From Hymenopellis radicata (Eukaryota; Basidiomycota; Agaricomycetes; Agaricales; Physalacriaceae), in assembly GCA_015501595.1 (NCBI GenBank), contig JADNRX010000012.1, positions 310,001 to 374,000 of the forward strand: a DNA stretch of 64,000 nt. Direction: 5' to 3'. Position numbers and translations under genes: made by a program. The notes below the pieces were generated by a model, which had not been told where the DNA came from, ran no database searches, and was given only the letters and a program-made list of their open reading frames with translations. Positions 1 to 12,311 of this stretch are shown here, in pieces. The stretch's first letter is position 1. Each line of letters starts with the position of its first letter.

Positions 1-1257
1 GAGAATATAAGCACGCCGCCGTAACACAACGGCAACCATTTACCCAAGACGTCCTTGGATGATCTTCACACAAGAGGTCAGATTGGAAGATCATGATACA
101 ACGAGAAACTTACCTCGAAGCCTTTACCCCATCCTAGCACCAAGTTTGACAGCGGCACTCTCACATTCTCATAGATGATCTCGCAATGACCTTCAGGCGC
201 GTCATCGTATCCCAACACCTTCATCGGCCTGATAACTTTGACACCAGGCGCGTCTGCGGGCACGAGTACAACACTCTGCTGATTGTAAGCGCTCTTGTTC
301 CCAGGATCACTCTTCCCCATGACAATGTGCACTTTCGTGCGCGGGTCTCCTGCACCGCTGATCCACCTAGTACTGAGGTTAGAACTTTCAAAGGAAACAC
401 AAAGGCGCGTTAACCGACCACTTGTGACCGTTAATCACGATCTCGTCACCCTTCCCGGCGAATGGACGTCCGGATGTTGGTCGCATCAGATGAAGACACT
501 GAAGGAGGAAAGTTTTACACATGAATGAAAGTAGTACCCGCAGAAGCTACTTACCGAAGCGCTCAGTCATGGCGAACGCAGAGCGTATCTCCCCGTTCAA
601 CAGCGGCACCAGCCATTTTTGTTGTTGTTCGCGTGATCCATAACGCGCCAGGACCTCTGTCAATGGGAAGCGCTGTCAACACATGGATTAGAACATGCCC
701 CGAGACATACCCATATTGCCCGTATCGGGAGCAGAACAATTGACTGCTTGAGAAGCCATGGGACCACCCCGACCTAGCAGCTCGGCCATGACCGCATACT
801 ATAACGAACACGGTCAAATTTAGACGTCAAACGAATATTGACAGAGAAAGACTGACCTCAATGTTGGACAGCGGCACACCAAACTCTGGGTAGTGCGCCT
901 TGCTCAGGAAGAGATTCCACAGTCCGAGTTTCTTAGCCTTGACCTTGAGTTCTTCAATGACCGGAATGATCGTCTTCCAGCGGCGTTCTGGGTCGTCTGG
1001 GAGCTGAGCATGAGCTAGCTTTGTAGCCGGAATGATCTCGTCCTGTGCAGTCCAATTCCAATCAGTAAGCAACACGAACAGCGCAACAACCGACCTCAAG
1101 GAAAGTGATGAGCTTGGCCAAGATTTCCTTCCCGTACGGGGTGAACTTATCTTCCACCTAGAGCGCGCGTTTAGAGCAGCGTGGAAGACTCAGGATACAA
1201 ACATACCATAGCCCATGAGGCCTCAGAGGTAAGCTCGACAATAGGATGGGATGGCAT
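1..1257 (-). CDS. Acyl-CoA dehydrogenase, ACAD10/11-like (3' partial)
   Basis: Flavin-dependent acyl-CoA dehydrogenase of fatty-acid beta-oxidation; only the N-terminal and middle parts lie in the window. The start ATG (1257-1255) opens a 17-residue exon followed by a GTATGT donor. Spliced exons give the family signatures in order: [15 protein letters not shown] (FAD-contacting strand), [31 protein letters not shown], and finally GFE joined to a 20-nt exon (44-63) reading IIQGRLG, after which an intron leaves the window. Two introns appear to use the unusual donor GTCGGT. One base too many in the run at 449-451 puts [14 protein letters not shown] and [10 protein letters not shown] in different frames, so the gene as printed is frame-broken (sequencing error or pseudogene). 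Family assignment is firm; which ACAD paralogue is inferred. Confidence 0.88.
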
Positions 1258-1747
1258 TGTGGGGGAGTGGGGGAGAGGCTGATCGGGGCGCGGTACCAAT
1301 TATACTCCCGGCAGTAACAAAACCCGGAGCCGGACCTATATCAGTTTATATCGAATACGCGCTCTGTCATACGCGCGTGTACTATAGCTATGAAGGCATA
1401 AAAACGCGAAAACAGATCCGTGAACGGACAAATCTAAGAGAAGGCAGGTGGAGTTCTAGATGGCTGATCCGTCACGGAGTGAGAGGGCAAGAGCACGAGC
1501 CACTAAGTCATTAAACTGCGATATACACTGATATACATGTACCCTAAGCTACACTACACGATTGATATATTGTCCGAAGGGTATGGTAGTCAGACTTAGT
1601 CACAGGAAGCATACGATATGGATACAGAAGAGGAGTACATACAATATTATACACAGCTGGATATATCACTGTTCGTAGGACGTCGTAATCGTAAAGGAAA
1701 AGTTGGAATAGATAAGTAGTAGCAGCAAGTGCAAAAACGCATCGGAA
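1258..1747. other. Intergenic, ACAD promoter side and 3' flank of the zinc-cluster gene
   Basis: No credible coding sequence on either strand. It should hold the ACAD 5' flank and the 3' UTR of the transcription factor gene. No repeat or RNA gene was recognised. Confidence 0.5.
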
Positions 1748-4700
1748 TCACGTCGAATTATCCAAGTCACCTAAAGTAAACGGCGGGTCAACATACTGGT
1801 CAAAGTCATGCATCGGCCATAACTCTTGCCCTGTTTGAGGGAAATCCGCCCCGTTGTTGTTGTAATTACGTAGAAAGTCGAACCCGCGGAAGGGCAGGCC
1901 GGGGGCATCGAACGACGAAGTCGGAGGCGTCGTCGACATTCCACCGGTTCCGCCATTTGCCCCGAACCCAGAGTAAAGGGTGTCCATCGGAGCGTAGGCG
2001 CCATATGTATCATACGCCATGCCCTGGTTGGCATCTGAGGGATACATGTCAATTTCATTGCCATTCCACGTCGAAGACTGGCTTAGGGTGCTGCCAGACA
2101 AGCCGTAGTCGTTATAATCATACAGAGGAGAAGAGGGCGCGTGGTTTGCTGGATTACCCGAATAGTTGAAAGTGGACGTCGAAGCTAGTGTCGGACTGGT
2201 GTCTGGAACAAGGCCACCAGCGGACATGGTTGGTGACGGCAAATTCATTGACGAGGGCGAGCTCGTATTACTTGCGGGTTTGGCAAGGGTCGGCGACGTG
2301 AAGCTCTGGTAAAACGAGCCTTCGTTGGCGTCTGTCTCGTCATGACCTCGTTTGCGAGATGAAGACCTCGCGCGCAGAGCGGCTACAAAACCTCAGCAAA
2401 ACGTCTCGCAAAGCCAAAGAAACTCACTGTCAACGTGATAAGGCGACGCAGCCAATCGGCGACCTGCTCCGCTTTGCTCCCTGGATCTGTTGCGCCGACT
2501 TGATGCCTGCTTGCTATTGGTCTTCAGCATCCTGCCAGGAATAGTATTCTGTGGCACGGTAGCAATGGTCACCGAGCGCCGTCTCTCGTGGTTGGTTGGA
2601 GGCGGCGAAGGTTTGGAGATGACAGTGTCATTGTCATGAGCACTTTTTGTTATCGCCTCCATCGCCGTATCAATGAGCTCTGTAAGCAATTCTTTGCACT
2701 TGCGTGCACCAGGCCACTGTCCTTCCCATAGCTCAATAGCGGTACGAGCGCTCTTGGCTTCGTCCAAAGCCTGGGTAGACGTCTTTGTTTCCGAAGAGTG
2801 CATGGCGTACAGAAGGACAATGACGGCAGAACTGAAAAGGTGCTGGATGAAGAACGCAAGATGATGAGAGGATGGCACATGTTTCTTGATGGAAGACGCA
2901 AGTGCGATACAGGACCGAGCTGAAGAAACGGCATGTGAGGTCGATCTGAGTGTCGTAGGGTCCTCTCGTCTGACGGGCAGGAGATTACGATGCAGCGTAG
3001 TGAGCACGGAGTAAAAGTGGCTGCACAGAACCGCCGCCATAGCGGCTTGTTCGTTTGTGGTCGATTGATTCTTGAGATTAGGTGGCAAATTGTCGCACCA
3101 CTGGGTCACTTCGCCATGAAGAGCCTCTACAGTGCGCTCAAGTTCCACCTTCCTCTCGGGCTCCAGATTGTCCTTGCAGTTCTCCAAGGCATACACCTCG
3201 CGGAGAACGCGGCCCGCGATCTTGTAAAGCTTTGTCAAGGCGATGAATCCTGTCATGAGAGACACCGGTTTCTCCATCTCCGGGTCCGATAGAAATTGGG
3301 GAAGCAGGTCATCATCGACTTCGATCGGCAATTCCACGTCGCAATCGGAGTCGTTGATCCCAAGAGGTCTACCAAGAGCGACCGCCAACATCCTATCCAA
3401 AGAATATACACCCCACCATATCTTAATTCGTGTTTGTTTATCAATGGCAGGAATCGATAACCGTCTGGGCGATCGCTGGAGGGCAGGTTAGCAAACCATG
3501 ATTTCCACAGCGACGTTGATACTGACGTGCAGTCCCAAATCCTGACCAGTACGCAAAGCCTGACCAACGAGAATCCAAGCCTGCGGAAGGCAGTTTATGG
3601 AGCACAGGAAGGAGGAGAGAAGAATGAAACATTGGACATGCTCGACTTGAATGCTTGCGTGGCTGATATATTGGAGGATAAGGGCACTACGGGGGGTGGT
3701 TATCAATTGGCTTGGCCGAGAGGTGAAAGAGTCACTGACCGTTCATAGTAGACCATACCCATGCCACCCTCATCGACGCCGCTGACACTGGAAAGACGAG
3801 GATCTTCGACAATGTTGGCGGCGCAAGCAAAAACAGCAAAGATTAGTGAATAAAAAGCGGTCCAGGTGCGCGCTAGCGATTTCGCCGTATTGGGATTATG
3901 AACATTGTCCATGACCTGAGTATACTTGGTAATAAATGTAGGCTTATCAATAACTGGCATAAGATAATGGAGACGGGCGAAGTAGGTGTCGACCTAAGGT
4001 AATGTCAAGATTTGAACGGCCTCGAGAATGTGACAACACGTACTAGCTTGTCGGCAAGGTCTCTGTCTGGGTACTCGACCTCCTCAGGACCGGGCAGTGC
4101 ATGGACTTTACCGAAAAACACAGAGGCTGGAAAATATAATTTATTAATGCTGGGGCCGGGAGCGTGGGGGTCCTCTTCTGCGGGGGATATCCGATGTTGA
4201 GGAGCGGTGGTAAGAGCACGGAAAGATTGAATGAGCGACATGGATGAAGAACCGCCAATCCAGCGCATGTGACCATATTCGTCGAGCGCAAGCTGGCCAA
4301 ATGATTCACTCATGTCATCCTCGATCTTGATGGGTGTCGATGGCTCGGAGGAGAGTCCTTGAGGGGCAATAGAGCGAAGGATGGCAGCGGCAGCTGCTGC
4401 GGGGGATCTCTCCCTTGGAGACATGTTGGCGGATGAATCAGAGGGCGGAGACGCGCCTCCGTTGTTTGTGGTTCCTATCTGCTCGAGAACGGGTGCCACC
4501 TGCTTGAAAAGAGACTCCATGTGAAGGAGGCGAGCCTCGAGCTCCTGTACATAGCTGTTGGGGTGTTATCAGACTGTCATCGTGCGAAGGGAGGTAGGCC
4601 GAACTCACTGCCGGCTTAGCGCAGCCCTATCTTTGGTCTGCAGCCACGTACAGGTCGAGCCAGATGTGCTGCATTGCGAACAGGTTGGCTCGCAGCCGTC

Positions 4701-4916
4701 GCACTTGATCTTCTTTCGCCTAGGAGCACAAGATGAGTAACACAGTGCGGGACACGCTGATGGATGAATATACCTGCAGCTCTCGCAAGCCCGCCATACC
4801 CTCCGCCGTTGGAGCTGTATTGGTTTCTGACCAGCGTCAGGCGATACAACGTCGTCGTCGGTGCGTTTCTTCTTGGACTGGTGGGCGGCAGACGAACTTG
4901 CATCTGTCTTCGCCAT
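1748..4916 (-). CDS. Zn(II)2Cys6 fungal-specific transcription factor
   Basis: Nuclear DNA-binding regulator. The first exon (ATG 4916-4914) ends inside the zinc cluster. Spliced, it reads ACESCRRKKIKCDGCEPTCSQC with a final Cys six residues on, matching Cys-x2-Cys-x6-Cys-x6-Cys-x2-Cys-x6-Cys. A short coiled-coil linker follows (YVQELEARLLHMESLFKQ). The middle homology region (Fungal_trans) is in the later exons, including the typical DRMLAVALGRPLGINDSD stretch near 3370-3400. The C-terminal third is Ser/Asn/Gly/Pro-rich and disordered, ending FTLGDLDNST, a plausible activation region. The target genes cannot be read from sequence. The neighbouring ACAD in the same orientation is not evidence of regulation. 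Confidence 0.9.
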
Positions 4917-5645
4917 GAAGATGGGAGTGCGACGTCAAGTGAATGTCTGACCCAAAACGGCCGCAATATTATACTAGACTGCACGTGGTTTTTTTGGCAA
5001 GTGTGCCTTGTGCGCGATGTGCCTGACGATAGACTTCAATCGACAAGGAATCCGAACTGAACAAGGAAAAATGTTACAAGACAGCAGCGGACAGGATACT
5101 TGCTCCCGGTGCGTAGAGAGTGGACTGTGTACAATGAAACACGATAATGTGCGGTATGTATTTATGCAGATGGGCGCCAGATCCCACTCAACTCAATCTC
5201 GGGGAGGACATGAAAGGACCAGAAGCTCACATGAATGGCAGTTAAGCGGGCCTTAATAGTGGGGACTTGCCTCGTGAAATGCATAAATGACCAGTTCATC
5301 CTTGAATGGAAGGCTCAGTACCTCCGGAAACATCGCCTGAATGAATTTCGGACCGAATCCGCCGACTCCACCGCCTCCAATCCTTCGCTGCAAGACAATC
5401 AGCGAGCGGGAGCGGTCGGAGAAACCGCGGTGTTTGTGAAGTTAGTTGGGCGTGCCGCGTTGAACAATTGTGGCGTTGTTTAATCGCCCCTCAAAGCAAG
5501 ACTCGAGTATGATATGTTTCGTTTTCATTAATAGTTCGAACAAGTGTGGCGATAACACTCGCGAGTGATGTCATCATTCCACGTGACAGTATTTGCTCGA
5601 TTCAAACAGCCTCTTTTGGCAACTCATCTTTTTACTTCCAAGCTA
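4917..5645. other. Divergent intergenic region (zinc-cluster gene / PAB2)
   Basis: About 730 bp shared by two divergent genes. Short open frames here have no recognisable protein character. No TATA box, repeat or RNA gene was recognised. Confidence 0.5.
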
Positions 5646-6497
5646 ATGACCGACGTTCAAACCACGAAGCCGCCTGTCGCGGATACCCAACCGGACACCG
5701 TTATCGACGATGCCGAAGAGGAGGACAAGGTGTGCCAATTGCAGCCGCCCTTTTCTGGATTGACTGTTGGTCGTCATACAGGAAATAATGCTCATGAAGA
5801 AGCGGGTCGAGGAGATGGAGAAGGAGGCGATGAAGCTACGCGAGATGCAGGCAGAGCAGGAGCACGCAAATGGAGGTATCGACACGGGCGGCCCAATGGA
5901 AACGGACGAGGACAAAAGCGCTGCAGATGGCCGGAGTATTTATGTCGGCAACGTCAGTCTCGTATCTCTCTTCGCGTTTCATGGCGGCTCAGCTGGTTAC
6001 AGGTAGACTACAGCGCAACCCCGGAGGAAATCCAAGGACACTTTCAGTCCTGTGGAGTGATAAACAGAGTCACTATATTATGCGACAAATTCACTGGTCA
6101 TCCTAAAGGGTAAGCCAGTCGCGCGTTGCGCGAGATAATTGTTCTGATATGTTGGCAGCTACGCGTATGTTGAATTCTCTGAACCCGAGCACGTCGATGC
6201 TGCGCTTGCAATGAATGATTCTCTTTTTCGTGGGCGTTTAATCAAGGTAGGGCGAAGGTTTCAATGGCTGCATTATTGGTTCATGACGTGTCTAGGTAAC
6301 TGCAAAACGGACGAATTTACCCGGCTTCAACCGCGGGCGAGGGCGAGGCGGGGGTGGATACCGTGGTGGGTATAGAGGAGGATATCGCGGGTATGGCGGT
6401 GGGTATCAACCTTACCGAGCTCGCGGAAGGTACGTTTGAGGATGGTCTGTTGCTCTTGTACTGACTGTGTTGCAGGGGACGCGGTCGTGGGTATTAG
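5646..6497 (+). CDS. PAB2: Nuclear poly(A)-binding protein 2 (PABPN1/Pab2 family)
   Basis: Binds nuclear poly(A) tails and couples polyadenylation to RNA quality control. The ATG at 5646 starts [10 protein letters not shown], followed by an acidic stretch and a coiled coil ([21 protein letters not shown]), as in PABPN1 orthologues. A single RRM follows with RNP2 IYVGNV and RNP1 KGYAYVEF, then an Arg/Gly-rich tail of RGG/RGGY repeats, a likely arginine-methylation region, ending RGRGRGY and TAG (6495-6497). The RRM is split by at least three introns. Domain order and length fit the single-RRM Pab2 type and not the four-RRM cytoplasmic Pab1. Confidence 0.93.
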
Positions 6498-6626
6498 CTA
6501 GTGTACAACGGAGGTAGGAATTCATTTTCTTGTCTTTACGTTTGTCGTTTGCTTTGTATAACTAGTCTACCAAAAATTATATATACAGTCGTTTCTTGTA
6601 ATTCTAATCTTATTGTGTCGAACGCC

Positions 6627-7199
6627 ATGTCCAAAAGCGGCAACAACTCCTTGCTCTTTTCCGCCATGTTGCCCAACCTTTTCCGCTGGGCGACGCGGTC
6701 CATGGCGACGTCCGTGGTGGCAGAAACACGCGTCTATCCATTTTCCAAGACTGCCATTATTCCCGAGCCACCTAAAAGGCCTGCACCCGCCAGCGTTCGT
6801 CAAGGACGGGGTGTCATGCCATACCTTATGAAGAGCCTCGGAACACCCGAAAAACGGGCCATGCGATGGGAGCTGTTCAACCGAAAGTCCTCCAACCAAA
6901 TCCGCGTTGGCTCCATCCTTGCGGTCACCATGGAGCATACACCCTCGATTTTTACCGGCGTGCTCATCTCAATACGGCGGCGCGGCCCAGATACATCCAT
7001 TCTCATGCGCAATATTTTGCAGCGGACTGGCGTGGACATGCAGATATATGTCATGTCGCCTCATGTGAAGGAGATCAAGGTTGTCCGGGCTCCGCCAAAG
7101 GGCAGGATGAAGCGGGCCAAGTTGTATTATCTGCGCGACGAGCCAGAGAAGATGAGCCAGATTGCAGGCAGCAACAAGAAGAAACAGAAAAAGTTTTAA
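6627..7199 (+). CDS. IMG1: Mitochondrial large-subunit ribosomal protein bL19m
   Basis: Structural protein of the mitochondrial 54S subunit. Intronless, 190 residues from the ATG at 6627. The N-terminus (LLFSAMLPNLFRWATRSMATS) is Arg/Ser-rich and amphipathic like a mitochondrial presequence. The bL19 core is clear: RVGSILAVTMEH, FTGVLISIRRRGPDTSILMR, and the C-terminal block with VDMQIYVMSPHVKEIKVV and RAKLYYLRDEPEK. A basic tail (NKKKQKKF) ends the protein. An internal ATG at 6666 could also serve as start. It lies 129 bp after PAB2 on the same strand. Confidence 0.93.
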   Translation: MSKSGNNSLLFSAMLPNLFRWATRSMATSVVAETRVYPFSKTAIIPEPPKRPAPASVRQGRGVMPYLMKSLGTPEKRAMRWELFNRKSSNQIRVGSILAVTMEHTPSIFTGVLISIRRRGPDTSILMRNILQRTGVDMQIYVMSPHVKEIKVVRAPPKGRMKRAKLYYLRDEPEKMSQIAGSNKKKQKKF

Positions 7200-7406
7200 C
7201 TTGTAAGTATCTGCTTGCTTCAAGTGAAGAACAACTCGACTAATATATAGGTTGGTTGCTAGTCGACTGTTGTTAACTTAGACGTTAATTACAATAAATA
7301 AATTCTAATTTCCGCTCTCTGCAATGTTCTCCGAGAAAAACATGGTTGACATACTGAATTGAGAAATGATGCGCTAGTGCTGCGTAACCTGCCTCTCTCG
7401 TCCATC

Positions 7407-9248
7407 ATGGCTCCCAGTCGCCCCCGTTCCTTACGCGGTCTCACCTTTGGCTCCAAGCGCAACTCGTCGCCGGGCCCACCATCCCCCACGTTCTCCGATA
7501 CGACCAATGCGTCTGCCATGAACTTCGGAATAGACGGTCCCGAAAAAATTATTACCAGAGCTAACCTCAAGGCCAGCCTCCAAGCCTACGACGAAGTGCG
7601 CCTCGCTCTCCCCATCGCCGTCTCTGTCGCTCAAATGCCCTTCTCATTCAGCTCATGACCACGTCCGCCAACTACCGACACGCTCTGATAACCATGTCCA
7701 AGGCAACAGCTGCCTACGCGGACGCAATGGAGGCCTGCAGCGGGTGAGAAGTACCCCCGTATTTATCGTTCGGCATACTTATGCTGTTAATTAGGCTTAA
7801 AGGCCCTTCTTATGAAGCGGGAACTCGGTTACAAGCGGCGTCGGGGCTCCATCATCTCATCGGGAACCATTGGCATGTTCTTGTGCGCTCTAAATCCCTT
7901 TCCTATATAAAAGATTGACTTGAGCCATCACTTTTCAGGCGGACACTATTGACAAAAAGTTCGAAAAGCCCCTTCGGCAACACCTGGAAACTTACAAGAC
8001 TATCGTCAACGTGTGTCCACATGTCCGCACGCACGTCTTCTTCGATAACATTCGTGATTATCTAGGAACGGTCAGCTTCCTACGAACGTGCGCTTCGAGA
8101 AAAGAGCCAGATTATTAGAGACACAGAGATGCGGAACATGAACAGGAAAGAACGCAGTGCGTACCACTCGTTATCGGACTTCAGTCTCGCTCACCGATGT
8201 TTTGTAGATCTCCAGAGCTTCCGGGAGGCTTTGTCTGTTCTCCAACGACAGGTTGACGACCTGGACGACATCAAGGTATCTCATTACAAGGAAATCTTGG
8301 AGCACGAAGAGGAAGTGTGGGATGTTGTTCAAGCAAAAGTTTGTCGAACCAAGTGGATTTCCCTTCCTGATATTCAACGATTTCTCAGGTGTGCGTCGTC
8401 CTTCGCTCCACAATGGATGTATTCGACCGATTCACTGCGAAGGCGTGCGTTGCTAATCAATATTTTATCATCACACTGACTTGTGGCGTAGGTCTGATCC
8501 GGTCATCGAACCAATGCTGCAAACGGTCCCAGACCCATTCGACTCTTACGGGCCACCCCAATCAGAAGACCAAATATTCAGCATCCTCCCTCCATTATCT
8601 ATCATGACAGGTCCAACTACATCGTCAGCGCCCACACCTATCATGACCACTCCAGAACTGGATACAATCGAAGGCCTTCCCGTAACCTCGTCAAGTAGAA
8701 ACAATTCATGGACTGCACCATCAAACGGCTTCTTCCCCTCGGAATCAACGGAGTGGGCAGACATACCGTCACCCACAAGTACACCCACGCCCCCACGTTC
8801 CACTTCTCCCCCTTCAATGATTCAGTCAAGAAGACATTCGGCCCCTCCGCTATCTTCACCCGGGCACCATTCGCGACGATCTGAATCATCCAAATTACGC
8901 AGTGTGCTAACCGTTATCGACGAAAGCCACTCGCGGCAGAACAGTTCTCGCGAGTCAGAGCCTGTCCCTGCAGAACCTCCCGAAGCGTATTCCTCTACGA
9001 TAAATGGTTCCGGCTCCTCTTCTATAGCAGAGCCGCAGCCAGAGAAAAAGCCTGTCTTCGCCTGGTCATCTCCATTTTCGTATGGCCAGTCACCGTATTC
9101 GAGTGACTCTGACGACAACATCACTCCGCGAAACTCCTCATTCTCCAATCTCCCACCTCCATCGACGAGTCCGTTGGATACGGATTCGCAGCCGTTCCCG
9201 CCTGAAGAAACCTCGCACAACGGAGTTACAATACCAGTCGCAACATAG
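7407..9248 (+). CDS. Ivy1-like BAR-domain phospholipid-binding protein
   Basis: The exons assemble into an alpha-helical BAR/I-BAR-like domain resembling yeast Ivy1, a vacuolar-membrane protein that binds phospholipids and the HOPS subunit Vps33. Diagnostic stretches are ITRANLKASLQAYDELMTTS, YRHALITMSKATAAYADAME, LQAASGLHHLIGNHWHVLAD, and a helical region ending KVSHYKEILEHEEEVWDVV and STMDVFDRFTAKA. About seven short introns split this half. The last exon (from about 8490) is one long Ser/Pro/Thr-rich disordered tail of about 250 residues with many SP/TP sites, so phosphoregulation is plausible. Assignment to Ivy1 is by motif memory; other BAR subfamilies are possible. Confidence 0.75.
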
Positions 9249-9431
9249 GCTGCACATTCTAGTACTTTATTTTGATTATGAGTGGGTCCTCCATATTACT
9301 CTTCGACTTATTTAATGTACATATATGTGTGTAATGCAAACGGGACGTCTTCGTTCATTCGAACCCGTTGTACCAAATTGGATACTTTGTCTGCTTCGCC
9401 CTCTTTTCCTTGTGGCGCGTCATAGGGCCTG

Positions 9432-12023
9432 TCATTGCTTGCTGACAGTGAAAGGAGCAAGGTTATAATCCTTGAGGACCGATTCTTCGACGTTTCCGGG
9501 GCTTTCGAAGAGCAAATCGTTCCCGGAACTCGCCTTGGGAAAGGCGATCACGTCCCGGATAGATGGCGAGTCGCACAGGATAGCCATGAGTCGATCGAAG
9601 CCTACGAAAACTAGTTGGCCTATGACTGTTAGACAGAAAGAGGGTACGCACCCAAGGCGATACCGCCGTGTGGAGGGGCGCCACTCCGCAAGGCGCCAAG
9701 AAGATGCGAAAACGGCTCCCTCTCTTTCTCCGAGAGCTAAGCACACGGTAACAAGTTAATTACATGAGGCGAATAGAGAACGGGCCGACTCGCCTGGAGG
9801 ATTTGCGTAAATATGAAGTCTTGCATCTTCGCGTCGTGTACACGTACGGAGCCTCCGCCGATTTCGACACCGTTGAGGACAAGATCATAGTGCTGCCCAC
9901 GAACCTTCCGGAGGATGAGAACCAATGACCAAGTATATTACATATCTGGCTCACCATCTGCGGGTCACCATTGTACAGCGTGCCAATGTCCTCCGCCATG
10001 GGAGCGGTGAATGGGTGGTGCGTGCTGCAGATCTTCCTGTCACCCTCGGTATCAGGTCCGAAGAGTGGAAACTCGGTTATCCATAAGAAATGCGGCGCTT
10101 CTGGGAGCACGTAGGTTTCTAGCCAAGGAAAAAAGTTAGAGTCGACTCGGGGGTTTGCGGTGCGCCTGACTTTCTTCGAGTGCTGTTTGGAGCAAGGCAC
10201 TTCGTTGCCTTCCGAGTGCTGTGGATCCGCCCTTGGCACGCTGATCAGATCCCTGGTCATTCAAACTCGCATCCTAACTCACCGAAAGGATCCTCGATCG
10301 TCTGGAAATAAAGAGGGTGTCGCCGGGGACGACGTTTAATGCCTCGTTAATAGCCGCAGTAGGGTAATGATACCACTGTTGCAAGTTCGCCTGCGTGATA
10401 GCAAAGCGCTCCTGAAGCCCGAATGAGCTAGAGAAAGGAAGCGCATGCAGGACTTACGACGCCCGGTTCCAAAGGACATTTGTGCGATGCGGCTAAGAAT
10501 TGGGGTTCATCGCGCTTACGGATTATAATAGCCTCGACGGTTTCTTGAGGCCGACTATCTAATTCTTTAGAGAGGTTGACTATCTGGACAAACTTAGCTC
10601 AAGATACCACTGATGAACAAAGAGCAAATTCCTACCTCCAAGCCGAACCTTGTATCAGGTTTATCTGAACCAAACTAGAAACAGTAAAGGTCAACAGACG
10701 CGTAAAATAAACGGGGAGACCCACTCGCATCATGGCTTCCTGGTAGGTCATGACTTTGAACCGTTCGGGAAGAGCTATTCCTTTGACGTCTTGCCACACG
10801 AACCTGATGATCTTCTCCACTACATCTCGGACTTGGCCACCGCCCATCCGCCACCCATCCGCAGCATTCCGTGCGTCAGGTCCCCAAGATACAAACGCCA
10901 TCTCCAAATCGACTTGCGTGAATTCGGGCTGCCTGTCCTTGCGACCACCTTCATCTCTGAAACAACGTGCAATCTGATAATAGCGGTCCACGCCGCCCGA
11001 GCAGATTAAGAGCTGCTTCGGTTGCTGTGGGGACTGTGCGAGTGCGTAAAAACGCGGTCGCTCCGAGTCCTTGGCCTGCGCAGGAACCAAAAACTCTTTA
11101 GCCCCCTCAGGTGATGATCGCAACAAGATGGGAGTTTCCACATCGAGAAAATCTTAAGTGAAAACCGTTGAACGCGACAGGTTCGGAGGCACACGGAATG
11201 ACTGACCAAGATCACGCAGGATATTCCGGATGATATGGGCCACTTGACTTCGTTTTTTCAAGTTGTCGGCCAATGCGCTCCTCCGAAGATCAAGATACCG
11301 GTGGCGTAAGCGAAAGTCTTCGTTGGGCTATACAAAAGCAGTTAGAACGCAAATCAAGCGACAGTGAGGCGGTACCTACTAAGTTGTGACCAGATGGGAC
11401 AAACGGAAGCGCAGCGGATGCGGGGTTTAAGAGGGTGAACTGGGTAATGTTGACGTCAATGTCACCGCCAGAGCCCTAGAAATAATTGAACACGCAGTCA
11501 GGAGGCTAGCAGATGAATACGAACTTGACGACGCGCTTCCGGGGGTCGCAGTTGTACTACACCATGTATAGACACGACCGACTCTACCGGGACTTCCGAG
11601 AGTGACTCGGAAAGTAGTGGGTCAACGATGAGCTGAATGGTGCCCGTAGAATCTCGCAGTGGAAAGAATGAGAAGTTTTTGCCTTTGCTTGGGTAGATGA
11701 GAATCGCCGGTGAATGGGGTTTTGGAGGCGCAAGTCACCGTTTATTCAATAGCCACCCGGAGAGGACGACACGAGAACCATGGTCGGCCGCAGACAAAGA
11801 CCCGCAAGTATGTGTCCGAGCGGGATACGGGCCTAAGACGCGAGTTCAGAACAGGGTTTTGACAAGAAATCAACTACGGCTAACCACAATGCGCGACTTT
11901 TGGCAGACCTTGTGATGGAGGACCAGAATGGAATTGTGCATGTGAACCGAGATATACGGGTCTGTGGAGAATATTGCTGGCAATACGCGCCAGCGAAGGG
12001 CGTGCCAGCAGGATGGCCCGCAT
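9432..12023 (-). CDS. MSD1: Mitochondrial aspartyl-tRNA synthetase (class II)
   Basis: Charges mitochondrial tRNA-Asp. I chose the ATG at 12023-12021 because it opens a basic, acid-free leader ([20 protein letters not shown]) that splices in phase to the anticodon-binding domain ([16 protein letters not shown], then [16 protein letters not shown]). The bacterial/mitochondrial-type catalytic core follows: [34 protein letters not shown] (motif 2 region), [23 protein letters not shown], and the C-terminal [27 protein letters not shown] of motif 3. An insertion domain with HHPFTAP is present, as in bacterial AspRS. At least nine introns. The gene diverges from the F-box gene across 288 bp. Confidence 0.93.
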
Positions 12024-12264
12024 CCGATTCAGATGTCAGCTTAAACGAAGCTTGGCAGGAAGCAAGGTTTTGCAAACAAATTACAGCACGCTAAAAACGC
12101 CGGATTATGTCACTTGGCTCGGACATCCACTTTTGCCTTGTGCATGGTTCCTGTTGGCGTTACGTGCCCTGTCGCCCTAAAATATATAGAACGGAGGGAT
12201 ATTCGGGAAGATGCATCTCGCATCTCCTGCTGCATCAGGCCTGCCCTGCATCTCTGCTGTCTCT

Positions 12265-12270
12265 TATAAA
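12265..12270 (+). promoter_or_regulatory. TATA-like box upstream of the F-box gene
   Basis: TATAAA lies 42 bp upstream of the ATG at 12312, in an otherwise CT-rich leader. Position is compatible with a core promoter and short 5' UTR. Confidence 0.35.
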
Positions 12271-12311
12271 GCTGATTCGACGCGTCGGTCCCATTCCTCA
12301 CTCAATTACCC

